Counted from the first letter of the stretch, positions 37,501 to 48,932 are shown. The stretch: DNA of 54,526 bases from Chlorokybus atmophyticus (GCA_009103225.1 RHPI01001116.1:874003-928528); one strand, 5' to 3'. Made by a program: numbers and translations. Notes: generated from the sequence alone by a model not told the origin.

Positions 37501-40500
37501 GTTTCAAATGCTCTATCAAGCGCAACATAGTATGCAGCTTTATTTTGAATGTATTGCTGCTCACCACGCAAGCGTGCTCTGAAAACACACAACATTGGTA
37601 ACCAGAAACATGGCTAACTGACTAACAAGGGACAGAGCCTAGAAAACTTTGCTCACCTGCGAATGCTTTCACGAATTGTGGCTTTCAGGTTGTCAAGATT
37701 GTCATCAAAGAAGATAGGTAAAACCCTGTGTGGCTTCTCCATCATAATGCGCAGCTCCTCGAGGCAATAGCCGGAGTCCCCGTAGCCGCGAGACAGAACA
37801 GGCACCATGATGCGAGCGGACCGTGCATTGGCGGTGATCACAGTCCAGGCTTCATCCCCGGGTTGCAAGCTGAAATCATCCACAAAGCAGGTCAAGCCTT
37901 CTCGCTGAAACAGGTGAATCAAAAAATTAGCAAAACTCCTTTTGACGTCCCTCCCATAGCTTAAAAAGACGTCAATGGGGCCAGGGTGAAGAATGGTCTT
38001 TGACGGCATCCATTCTTCTGTGGTGTGCAATGTGTTAGTTGGCTTGTCAGCGGACTCAAGGTAACTTATGACAATTGATGGCTTGCCTGGGGTACTGGGA
38101 CGCTTGTTGACTTCAAAGAGACTGAGCACAGCTTCGTTATGTGCAAGATCCATGGCGGTCTTGCCAGATTGGTTCTGGAGGAAACAGTCAGCGCGATGTG
38201 AAAGTAGTACTGCAACCACCTCTGTGTGCGATGCCGCAGCGGCTTTATGCAGCGCAGTGTCACCATTCTGCATCAAACATTCTCATTGAGTCTTCCAACT
38301 CAGGCATATGGCAATCCATTGTCAGCGAAGATGACGTCGGGCCCAAGCGGCCCACACAGCACACGGAACAGACAAGACCCACCTTGTCAGTGGCGTTGAC
38401 ATTCGCCTTTGCCATGCATAGCGTTCCGGCAGCACCAGTGCAACCCAGCGACGCAGCGAGGTGCAGAGGGGTTTCTCCATGTTCATTGCACAGCGAAGTG
38501 CTTTCACCATGTTTGATCAACAGCTGTTGGACATAGCAACAACGTCACTGCAAAGATCACTACGGTGCGCTCTTGGACATAGCACTGAGCTGCATACAAA
38601 TCAGCACTTCTTTGCCCAAAAAGCTATCACACAAACGCATCAAAAGTCACCTTGGGAACACTGGCACAGTTGTCACCACCAAAGACTCGCAACATAAACA
38701 AACCTGAACGACTTGCTCGGTGTGCTCAGAATTGTGCAATACTGCAAGATGCAACGACGAGTTGCCTTCGTCATCATGGGCCATGCCCATCTCAAGAAGC
38801 GCCTTCACATCATCGTAGAGGTTATGATGAACCGCTTCAAGCAGATGTTGGTCGATGTCCTGATGCAAGTTGCACACGTATTACAAGGCATGCTTAGCGA
38901 TTGAGGGATGTACACACAACAACATAAGTAGGTAATACACTATGTGTTGCTGATATGCAATAAGTTTTAGCAATACAGCATTGCGTGCATACCTCTGAGA
39001 AATGCGAGAAGACACTAGTTTGAAACTTGGAGCTGTGCCTGGCGTTCTCAAGCCAAGCCTGCCACAACCACCGCCCCACACACTTTGATACCGATGTGAC
39101 ACGTCACAAAGCATGCCACTTGGCCAGCTTGCCTGCAAGTTCGTCGACCTGCCCCAGACTGAGTCTTTGCGCACTTCAAGGTACGCTCCTTCCAAAGCAG
39201 CATCAGGAATGCACCTTGCAAGCTTGAAGCGCTGTCAAATACAAATATAGGTACAAGTGAATGTTACCTTTACCTGCTGACCCCTGTACAGTATGATACA
39301 CACCAATCGCTATTCATAGATGAAACAGCGCATGCACACAGGACAAGATACAGAACAACGTACACTGCCAGAAAGTTTTGTAGATTGAAATAGCTCAAGC
39401 TGCTGCTGATTGGGGATGCGCACGAACAGCGTAGCGCCAGGAGAGCATTCGCACCACAAACTTCGCCCATCTACATCGCATGGCAGCACAATCATACCCT
39501 TGCAAGAAGCACACATGCCATTGCGTGCCATCATAGAAGTGCTTGTAAACCGCTGCTGCACCTTCTTGTTGGCAAAGAGCAAAAGGTTCTGCCCATGGCA
39601 CGTCAGCAACTTCCAGCTTTTCTTCGTACAGCCACTCACAATCGTCACCTGGAACACCGTATCAGCATCGCAATGATAACCAGCATAGGTTGTTGCAAAC
39701 ATGTACATGTACAAGCTTGCAACACAGCACGAGTCATCTAGCAAGACACTTGTCATAACTTTTCGAGGCACAGTAATGACAGTGGAAATGCTGGAGTGAA
39801 GAATAATAGCTGTGCACATCATACACAGCTGCACACCCACACACCTCTGTAGATGATCAGACGGTCTTCTCCCAACTGCATTGTGAGACCAAATGGCACC
39901 TCTTCACGCTGACTTGCCACTTTGATCGCCCCTTCGACGGCGTCTAGAGTACTGTGGACAAATGCATCTGCGGACACGGTCACTCGCATATCCATGAACA
40001 CAATAATGCTTCCCCCATGGAGTTCAATGTTGTCGGCAGCATCCAGAGCCTGGATGTTGCTCGCCAACAGGTTGTATAGTCCGTGCAGTTCCCTTATGTT
40101 CAAGACAAGAATCACGCGGCGACAAGCCTCGCTTGGCAATGCACTTCTGGGCGCGTTTACTGAGGCCTCGCCACCATCCACGAAGGTGTCGACAGCATCA
40201 CGAAGTTGCTCTGGAAGCGTGCTTTCACTCGCTTCTGCTGCGGTTGAGACTATAGCAACAGAATTCTGCACAGCACGAGGAGCTGCAGCCGAACCCGCTG
40301 GCGCTTCACTGCACTCTGCAGCCTCACGCTGGCCAACTCCCGGATCACTGGCTTCAACCATGTTGCTATGATCGAGATGGTAATAAGCCCTTATTCCACC
40401 TACATCAACAGTGGCTGCTGTAGTTTGCACAATGGCCGCGTCAACACTAGGTGGTGGCACTGTTGGAGGCGTCAATGCTGCCGTGCTGTCAGCAACGTTC

Positions 40501-42970
40501 ACTCGGGTGGGATGACGCCGTGTGAGCTTTTGGACTGCCTTGGCAGTCCATTTGCTACGTAGGGCACCGACTTGTTGCGCGATGATTTCTCGCTGGAATG
40601 GTGTATCTTTGCCAAGCACAACAGCAGCGTTGCTGCACAAGGCAAGGTACAGCTCCTCCCATCGAGCAGCATTGTCCGGGACATGAGTAGGCTGAATGGC
40701 GCGCTCAGCCAGCACACGCAACTGCCCGAAGTCTGTCTTCAACTCGTTGAGGACATCAGACTCTCCCAAGCATACCTTTTGGGACCCCAGAATCTCAGCA
40801 ACATTCGCGTACAGGTCGCACAATGCCTTGTGAAACTCTGCAAGGGGCAGGTAGAATGACTTAGAAACAGTTACTCCAATAGCAAGGGTGTAATGTATGG
40901 AGGTTGTGGAAAGGAAACGACCCGTGATTGCATGCAGCTGAGTATAGCGGGCATAACAACCAAAACGACCAAGCTATGCACTTTCTTCAGCGTACCAAGG
41001 ACTGCACGAGGAATTGGACCTCCCGGGCACAACAATGCCCTCACAATGATACAAGCAGGCTTGTGTCCTTGCTCAATCATTTTCACACGGGATTTGGCAA
41101 CTTTCTTAAATTCGTCAAGCTGAAATGCAATCTTGTCATTACTTTCTTTGGAAGCGGGAACAATCTCAGGCTGAGCTTGCATGATTGGCAGTAACAGCCA
41201 AGCAGGTGCTGCTGCTTCCATCCACCAAGACGTCAAGTACTTTGCCGCTAAGGCCATTGTGAGGAGATTGTAGTAGTCTCTCTCGAATGCTCCACCTGCA
41301 TCAGATGGGCGAGAAGAGTTTCGAAGCCACAGTGAGGCTTGGATGGAGCAAGTTGTTGCAATGGCTGCTAGCTGCACAGCATGCAAGCTTACCAGGTTGG
41401 AATACAGCGACTGCGTCCTTGAACTGTGCCTCCTGAGAGCTGACTTCGGCGATGGCCTCCACTGTGGCCATTAACCGTTTTCGCTGCAGGTTGGAAGCAA
41501 GATCGCATTCCGTTTCCACATGCGAGACTAGATCCACAAGCTTCTTGAACTGAGTGCTGTAGGCTTCCAGCGCGGCACGCAATGCCTGCAGAAAAATGTT
41601 CAGCTGCTACTCGGAGCAAAAAGCATTTAGAGAGGCCAAACAATAATACACACACTGTCAGTTGTGCAGCAGCACCAAATGCTGGTCGATAGCTTGAAGC
41701 ATTCTTCATGGCCAACAGCACATGTAGTATTGTCAACAGTAACATGTTACCTCCATCCCAGGCCCTTTGTCGCGTGTTACAGTGTAGTGAATCTGCAGTG
41801 GCAGCTCAGACTCTGTGACATAACCTTTGCAAGCAACAGTCACATGGGAGATTGCTCAATCATCTCGTTGCAACTGAGAAGACTTACCAGCAGCAGTTGC
41901 AATTGGAGTTCCAGCTGTCTGTTAAAGCTGGTAATGGCCTGCTTGTGTTCGCTGGCCGACAAATACAGGCGCACACGCGAATTGGACACAACAGCTTTTT
42001 TGAGAATGTCCTCAAGTAGCTGCTCCAAGTCCTTGAACAACTCTCGACCCACCCCTGCACTGCTGGCGATGAACAGTGCAAGAACGCCCTTTACCCGATT
42101 CACCTGCTGTTTCAGCACGGCGTATTCACTCCTACACTCAGAGACAGCATCACACGTTGTAATGATGTTCTGGGCAAGCTGCGCCAGTGCTGCTGCGAAA
42201 GGCGCTCCCTTGGCGAGGTTAAGAGCCGCCAATGCGGTACTTGTTGCCACCGGGTGCGATCCATACTTGAGCACCCCTTGCTTCAGATATCTAAGCCCCC
42301 GCCGCAATGTCGACTGAGGCACTGCCTGCTGACAGTGGGAAACGCATTACTCACTGCGCACGCCACACGTCTAGTTCTGTCGGGCAGTTTCGACTACAAA
42401 AGATGCACCGATATCATTCTCAAGTGCTAGTACAACTATCAATGTCAGTGGCTCCATACATACTGCAAGCACCCCTTGCCTTACCTCCGCAGGTTCCATC
42501 ACTGGCGCCTTTACTCGCAGGTGTTCGCAAGCCCCTTCCAGCTCAGAGCAGAAAATGCGGACGGCTGTTGCATCAGCTTTTCTTCTCTATGCGATTTGAT
42601 CATGTGGGCGCTAATTGCGGAGGGTTGGCGAAAACTATGGGGTCGTGCCTATGCTGCTGACTGCGACCTGAGCTTCAGCACTTGTTGGTGACTATGCATG
42701 CGAAAGTATCACGTTGGCACATGCGGATTGCTGCATGGCTCAAGCATGCAGGGCAAACATTCAGTCAGATCAGCGTCCAGACAAGACAGCTACGCAGGCT
42801 TCGTACCCGGTGCAAGTGTGTTTGCCGGAGTTGGCCGTCACTTGCCTGCTCTTCCAAGCCACTACACACCGCCCGTGCTCGCCGCCGTCGCCGCCTCCTT
42901 CAAGAGCCACGTCACGCTTGGCCAGCATTGCGCGGCTGCATGTCAGACGCGCAGCAGCGGGGGAAGACAT
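34531..42970 (-). CDS. Giant NLR: HeLo/MLKL-like bundle, ankyrin, TIR, NB-ARC, LRR
   Basis: Exons in gene order, all phase-consistent, about 2,070 aa: 42970-42842, 42586-42485, 42325-41888, 41792-41751, 41585-41393, 41295-40996, 40837-39845, 39648-39498, 39214-39133, 39058-38993, 38859-38704, 38523-38383, 38267-37657, 37578-37477, 37394-36227, 36069-34531. Residues ~112-223: all-helical segment (CRSEYAVLKQQVNRVKGVL, later FNRQLELQLQLLL) resembling the MLKL/HeLo four-helix bundle; inferred. ~224-830: no family recognised. ~833-990: ankyrin repeats (GNSSLHLAV, GETPLHLAAS, GDTALHKAA). ~1028-1165: TIR, from DVFLSYGRD to SGYCLEEL, whose Glu sits where TIR NADases have theirs. ~1195-1480: NB-ARC with GMGGIGKTS, KVLLCVDDIW, CVLVTSRDREL, CQGLPLMLEV, FLDICCFA. 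~1590-2040: about 16 LRRs of 24 residues (LPESFG...LQ.L.LSGC). One intron has a GC donor (39132). The first two exons and the start are the least certain. Confidence 0.82.
34921..35352. repeat. Tandem 216-bp duplication within the LRR exon
   Basis: 34921-35136 and 35137-35352 are close copies offset by exactly 216 bp (72 codons, three LRRs). Both copies carry the KLQKLYLRGCSSLVTLPESF unit followed by two ECIS/GC-type repeats. The frame is kept. Confidence 0.85.
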
Positions 42971-45900
42971 ATCGGTACCATCTTGTGGACTTTTGGCAAC
43001 GCCTGCGGACATAACCCGTTTCCTGCATCCCACGACCCGGTGTCGTGCGGAAGCAACATCCCGAAACGTCATTTGAAATCCCGAATTTCGGCTCATAATG
43101 TAAGTTTGACAGCCGTTGGGGGCTAGCCCCGAAACATTCAGGTTATCTGCAGGATATCTATGTTGAGCAATGTATGACAACGATAGCTTCAAAGCTGAGC
43201 ACCATTAACTTCATGACATATACAATATCTTTGAGCACATCTTACTTATTTGATGTTATACCCGTTGGATTGCAAAGATGGCATGATGATAATTCGTTAT
43301 TGTTAAATATATCCACATCTTGCGTACGATGTGATTACCATATAATAACTTTTTTTACGAACATTACCTTGGGTTTATGAAGGGAAGCTCTCTTCAACTT
43401 AGCACATTGTGCATGCAAATGGTACATACCTCATCTTGTTATGCAGGATGCGTCTTCAACAAGCGGTCTAATTGTAGTTAGCGAGTTCATATGCTAATTG
43501 CGATAACACTGTTATATACAAATATACAGATGAAAGCTTTTGTCGCCAACCTTCAAGGTACAATTTGTTGTACATTAAATTGTTTAATGAATAGCAACAA
43601 TTCGTTGGAATGTTCGATCCATATATTTGTTGATTGGAGCGTGCAATGCTATAAAATAGTCTACATTAAAATCGGAATCAAAGTCCATGACTGCTTGATA
43701 GTGAATGATCTTCTTTCACTATCAGACAAAATTTAATACAACACGTGTACTCGATAAGCTACAACTTGTGGAGTATTGTGTACCATTACGATGACTTATT
43801 GTAATAGTCCATTTAGCAGCATCCGCAACAATATTGGGTACTGCTGCGGATGCTGCTGCTGCTAAACGTCTGCAGTGTAAAACAATAAGTATTGATAACT
43901 TTGCAACTTATGGAAGAAGTTGGGACACAGTTGTGTCAATGTTAATTGTCCATACATATACATATACATAGTATGTATATATGCATTCTAATGCTGCTGA
44001 TGCAAATGCAAAAATAGCACGTAAGCACTCCCCAGCACACTCAAGCCTATACATGCACGAGCTATGCACATGCAACAAGGCGCCATGGTTTACAATCACA
44101 CACTCACCGCGCAAGCCCAGGACATGCGCGCTGAGCTAGCATGCGACCCACCCAAAGGCGTCATCGTTTCCACAAGCACGCACAGTAGCGTGCACAGCAT
44201 CAGCAACGAGCTCAAGCACGCACAGCACGAGCAACAGCAACACACTCTATTGCATATGTACACGTGCGTGCTTACTTGTTCACACCCACGTGCGCGCATG
44301 CGTGCTTTTGGGTGTGAACGCGTAAGCGTCTGCGTAAGCGCATAAAACGTGAGTGTGAGCTCGAGCACAGGTGTGTGTCCGTGCATGTGTGTAGGCATGG
44401 GCGTGCGTGAGCGCAAGCTTGTGCATGCGAGTATGTGAGGGTGCATTTATAGGCAAAAGAAGAAAGAGAGAGAGAGAGAGAGAGAGAAGGGGGGGGGCGG
44501 TAATGATGCCTAGTCCCGCCGCCACCGCCAACAACCACCAGTTCGAGAGGCCAGATCAAGATCATGTAAGGTAGCCCAAATTCCCCAAAACCCAATAAGT
44601 TACTCGGGGTTTTGTTTGGACCGGGCCCAATGAGCCCAGGGAGTTAGGAACGCTGCTCCCGCACGATACTGGGTCGTAATGTACGTAATGACTCGACTTG
44701 GCGACGTCACTATCCGTCAGCGCGTGAAGTTGACGGCCAGTAACTAGTCTGCAGGCGGGCTCACTGAGGGCCCTCAACCTGCGCCAGCCCTCTCAGCCCA
44801 AAGTCCTAGAGGATGCCGGGGTTATAAAACATCCGCCGTGAGGTTAGGCCGCTAATGTCAGGCCTCGGGCAATTCAGTTTGGGGTCTTGATGCATGGGCA
44901 ATCTGGTGTCACTAAAATGCCGGTGCTTATCGACATAGTAAGTGTACGGAAGATTTAACGCCTCATATGCTGCATGCAAGGGGTGCCATGCATATCTATA
45001 CACACGGTGGCATTCACCAACCACGCATAGCACAGAATGCTATCATATGATATAATTAACTCCCGGGCTGATGCTACACTACCACTACACTACTCGCCTT
45101 CCCCGTCAGTCACATAAGCATGCAAGTGTATAAATCAATCTCCCGCCTGGCAGTCCAGGTCGCCGCTGTGTGGTGGGGGGGGGGGGGCATTGGTGGTGCT
45201 GGTGGGATTCAAGCTTTTTCTGTAATGCTTTGCGCAACGCATCTTCGCGTGCCTGTGCTCAACCCTGCGCTCAGCTGCAAATGTTAGCCTCGCTGCAAGT
45301 TTTGCGCCTAGCTTGTTGTGTGGCCTTGGCCTCTTGCACTTTCAGTTTACGCCCCCAAAAAGTTGAAGCCTCTCAGAAGATGGACATACGCATGTTGCAA
45401 CGGGCTCTTTGCAGATACCGGGGCTGTTGACCTCCATATTTATTGGAACGCACTCACTACCAGCACGTGATATTGAATTGGAAGCTCATCAACACCGCAG
45501 CAACTTGTGCCAGCTTCATGTCTGATTATAGCTCAGCACCAAGCCTGGTCAACTCGCATGTAACACTCAAAACGCATTGGACAACCACCCGTGTAATTGC
45601 ATATGCATACACTAAGTGTGCAGCTCTGCGTGCATACGGCTGTTCATACCTAGTAATGCCAAGAGCAGGCAAGAACAACAATGCAATTGTAAGGATATAG
45701 ACTTACAAGAAGGCAACAGCATTGCGCGCGAAGGGGGAGATTGACAGTACCAAGTGCCTCGCGCAATAGGGCGCTAGCACAAAGGGTCGCATACAACGCC
45801 ACCAGTATAACATGTATACATATGCAATGCCTCTCAGTCACCTCCAGTCTCTCTCTGCTGCTATGTCAAATCTGCTCTTATTGCGCCCTTGCCTTCCCTT

Positions 45901-45990
45901 TTTGTTGCTCATATTCACCAACACTGACACACAATCAATTGCATTGCGTCGCCATGTTGGTTGGCATATGCCAACATGTGAACATGTCTG
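42971..45990. other. Spacer with AT-rich island and simple repeats
   Basis: 43150-44000 is AT-rich without a credible gene. It contains a hairpin at 43812-43866. 44250-44440 is alternating TG/CG/CA; 44462-44487 is (GA)n followed by a G run. 44560-45100 is moderately GC-rich DNA in which a short block resembles, inverted, the sequence at 43015-43060. A G homopolymer lies at 45173-45188. No gene recognised. Confidence 0.45.
43812..43866. repeat. Hairpin with AGCAGCATCCGCA arms
   Basis: TTTAGCAGCATCCGCA at 43812-43827 pairs with TGCGGATGCTGC...TGCTAAA ending at 43866, around an AT-containing loop. The right arm has extra GCT triplets. It sits in the AT-rich island. Confidence 0.7.
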
Positions 45991-46191
45991 TCACATAATA
46001 TATGCCGAGCTGCCCATGTGTGCGGCCAGCCTGGCAAGCAGCTTTGAAACAACGCGAAGTAGAGCAGGGTAAGGAGGGGCCAACGCCTTGATATACACCT
46101 GAGGCACCTCACTCTTTGCACGCACAGACGTAAGGGCGTGCCAATTGGGTCGGCTCGACACAATGTCAACCGACACGCTATGCTTCAGCAT
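45991..46191 (-). CDS. Possible small gene, unrecognised
   Basis: A 66-codon frame from ATG 46191 reads like protein (VYIKALAPPYPALLRVVSKL, then LARLAAHMGSS) but I cannot place it. A second Ala/Val-rich frame lies just upstream (46370-46258) in another phase. Either this is the tail of a gene with unseen exons or a decayed remnant. Confidence 0.25.
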   Translation of the reverse strand: MLKHSVSVDIVSSRPNWHALTSVRAKSEVPQVYIKALAPPYPALLRVVSKLLARLAAHMGSSAYIM

Positions 46192-46530
46192 GAAGGCATG
46201 CCATACACGAGTGCTTTACGTATGTGCACGCTTACAGATCTGCCAGGCAACGCATACCTGCAAGGCTGCAACATGTACACATGTGCCACTCCAGCCACTG
46301 GCAGCAGCGTATGCGCAGCTGCAGTGGTGCCTGCCATACGCACTGCCTCATGCACGCCAACGTACAACAACCTATCACGCTGTCAGTTGCTGTGCGGGCT
46401 GTCTATGTTGTGTCAGGTGTGGCCGCAGCAGCTACTGTCTGGCAGAGTGTAATTTGGCACCCTTAAAGCTACTACCATTGAGGGTGCTAGTAGCCCAACC
46501 GTTGTCAACCCTCAGGGTACAGGTTTACAT

Positions 46531-47570
46531 CTAAAGAACTTTACAGACGAACACTAACTCGTGCAGCAGCTTAAAAGGCAGCGCCACCCCAAGACCCGAC
46601 AATGCCAGCGTCCACAGAGCGCGCAGTGGCATATAGCCAACCACCCCAATCCAATGCCCCTCACCCACCAGAATCCGCTTTACACGCCTTGCCCTGCTCA
46701 CACAACACAATGAAGGTCAGGATGGAAACCAGCCCCACGCCAAAACAACACTGACAATCACCAGCGTCGACAACTTTGAGTTGAAGTTCAACAGGTCAAT
46801 TATGCGATCGCGCGGTGTCTCGCACAAATGCACATGTGTCTATTGCGCATGCATGCAACCATGGACACACATGTGAAGGTGCCTCTTCTGGTAAACCAAG
46901 TCAACATGACACGACGACCATCACAGTACAGTGATTCCCAACTTGAACCAGCCACAGCCGTACACTGCACTGCACACCACCCACCTGCCCAGCATCTCGC
47001 GCCACGCCGCCGGCAACCCCCTCCCCGCATAGTACGCATCCAGCGCAACCACCGCAGGTAGCAGGATAAGTGGTAGGTGTTGCACACGAAATTGTGCTTG
47101 GCGCTTCAGCAGCCACACACAGGCCCATAAGGTGGCCAATGCAAGCCACATGACATGCACGCGCAGCCATACGGGCTGGAGCACCGAACCCATATCTGCA
47201 CATGAGACGCAAGTGACTTGTTGCGTGCATGGTTGCTTGTTGAACCGAGCTAGTTAACAATCAGAAATTATCAGTAAACAGCCTGCGTGACAATTTTGTG
47301 GACAGTCAACAAGCATCGCACCAGAAGAGTACAACACACCTGACTTGATAAATATGAAGACGTTGTCCTCCCCCGCCGCACGTCAATGAGCTCGGTAGGA
47401 TAGTCCCCCAAGCCGCGCAGGCGTGCAAGTGTGCGCGGGTCCACCTCCTCCTCCAAGGTGACGCCGCTGGTGTTGTTGTTGATATTGGGAGCAGTGCTGG
47501 CAGCCGTGTTTGCATTGTCGCCATCGCCGCCGCCTTCCTGGCTAGCGGAGACCGACTGAGAGGCTTGCAT
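46531..47570 (-). CDS. Multi-pass membrane protein of unknown function, about 230 aa
   Basis: Four exons in phase: 47570-47345, 47195-46981, 46818-46730, 46693-46531. The ~75-residue N terminus is soluble and Asn/Ser/Gly-rich, ending in EEEVDPRTLARLRGLGDYP. Hydrophobic segments follow: VMWLALATLWACVWLL, LPLILLPAVVALDAYYA, LSTLVIVSVVLAWGW and the C-terminal LWTLALSGLGVALPF. A charged loop REMLGRWTPRDRII separates the pairs. Two donors are non-ideal (gtcagg, gtttcc), chosen because they keep the phase; the start of exon 3 could instead be at the TAG acceptor slightly upstream. I do not recognise the family. Confidence 0.55.
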
Positions 47571-48170
47571 GATGACGGCGCTCAATGTATTGCAACGTTG
47601 ACACTCGTTTTGGTGTTGTCGTCTGTGGGTAATTGTGCACAAACAGTCAGCTGCAGAACAGAAGCTTCTATAGCAGCAGGTGTACTCAGTGCTAATATGT
47701 ATGGGCCATGGTTGCTCGATTATTGCTCACATGCCAGCATGCAACCAGGGTGAACGAGCTGAACTTTAATAAGAGCACAAGCTTGACCACCATCAACCTA
47801 GCCGTAAGGTAGAATGTTGCTTGAGCAGGCTCAGGAGCATTGGCTCCGAGTCATGCAGTGGAGTTAAGCCATAGCAACACAATTACAATAAGAGGTAACC
47901 TACAGCAAGCTCAGAGGCTGTGAATGCACTGGCAGTGGCCTTGGTGACAAGGAGCCTCCTGAGTCTGAGCTCTGGCTTTGTCTACGCCACAAGTAAGTAG
48001 GCAAGCAAGTGGTTCCTGTTGCGGTAATGCGCATGTGAAACGAAATCAGTCAAGCTGCTTGCTACAATGGCAGACTACTCTAGTTGCAGTGCTGCACACA
48101 TCCAGCACATGAAACACAGTTTAAGCTGATTGCGCTTGTTTATGGTCAGCATTGAGGGTTTCCTTGTTAG
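47571..48170. other. Divergent spacer, possibly with a 5' exon
   Basis: This lies between the membrane-protein gene (-) and the Cys/His-rich gene (+). At 47908-47992 an open frame between an acceptor-like CAG and a donor (CACAA|gtaagt) reads RGCECTGSGLGDKEP then ELWLCLRHK. It is Cys/His-rich and could be an upstream exon of the next gene, but the phase does not fit directly. Confidence 0.35.
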
Positions 48171-48932
48171 GCTTTTTGTGCGGGCATGTGCTGTTACACC
48201 GACCGCAGTTGCATTGGTGGGGATGGCGCTTCAAGGCTGTACATGTGCGAAACATGTCCTTCAAGCTATTGCGAGCTGCACGTGCCGGCAGCGATGCGCC
48301 CACTGGTGGTTGAGTCCGATGCTCGCAACGTGGAGATCAAGTGCGTTGCATGTCAAGCCTTGGACCCGCCGAAGTCTTCGGCAGCTCTCTTGTCTCAGGA
48401 CGACTATGGGGACGCCAGTTATGAGGTCAGAAGCAAGTTGCTTATCTTGGCAAGCATGTGGCCTTTGCTTGCACTCAATTGGCGCCGTGGGTCACCAAGC
48501 ATAAGCCTCAGCTGTGAGTTGCATCGTTTGCAATGTGACAAGCAGCCACTGCACGCTGGTGGGTTGTTGCAGCAAGAGACGTGCTTATCACTCACTATGC
48601 GTGCATTGCTGACAGGATGACGAGATCGACGGCACCGTTGAAGAAGCAGTGGAGCGGTTGAGGGAAGAGCGCAGGGAGCGTGCTCGTGAGGACCGAGAGC
48701 GAAGAGAGCGAGAATGCGCTGAGTTGCCAGAGCCTACCTCTTGGCAAGGCATGATAGAAACAGTTCGCTCTATGGCTACGAGTAGCGGAGGGCGCATCAG
48801 AGCCACGATCCTCAAGGTGCAAGTCTTGCTGCATATAGCTGGTTATATGACAGCGGGGTCTCATTATCATTGTCGCAGGCAATTGATTTGGCCAAGAGTG
48901 CTGGAAGGATGGATATTGTCTCTCGTTCATAA
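48171..48932 (+). CDS. Cys/His-rich (zinc-finger-like) protein with charged helix, 5' end uncertain
   Basis: Three exons in phase: 48171-48425, 48616-48816, 48879-48932. The first holds CxxxxCC, then CETCPSSYCELHVPAAM and later CVACQ, the spacing of a PHD/ADD-type zinc-binding module. The second is a Glu/Arg-rich helix (ERLREERRERAREDRERRER) followed by a short LPEPTSWQGM segment. The last exon ends DLAKSAGRMDIVSRS. An ATG at 48186 could be the start, but the frame is open back to an acceptor at 48170 and the Cys pattern seems cut at the left, so I favour at least one more 5' exon. The role is unknown; chromatin or protein binding would be usual for such fingers. Confidence 0.5.

Noticed and set aside
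43160-44000. AT-rich island as an organelle-DNA insertion
   Set aside because: No recognisable organellar gene fragment is visible; alignment to the organelle genomes would be needed.
45170-45190. G homopolymers (45173-45188, 29755-29767, 6600-6617) as G-quadruplex regulators
   Set aside because: At least two lie at doubtful assembly points and none has a clear position relative to a promoter.
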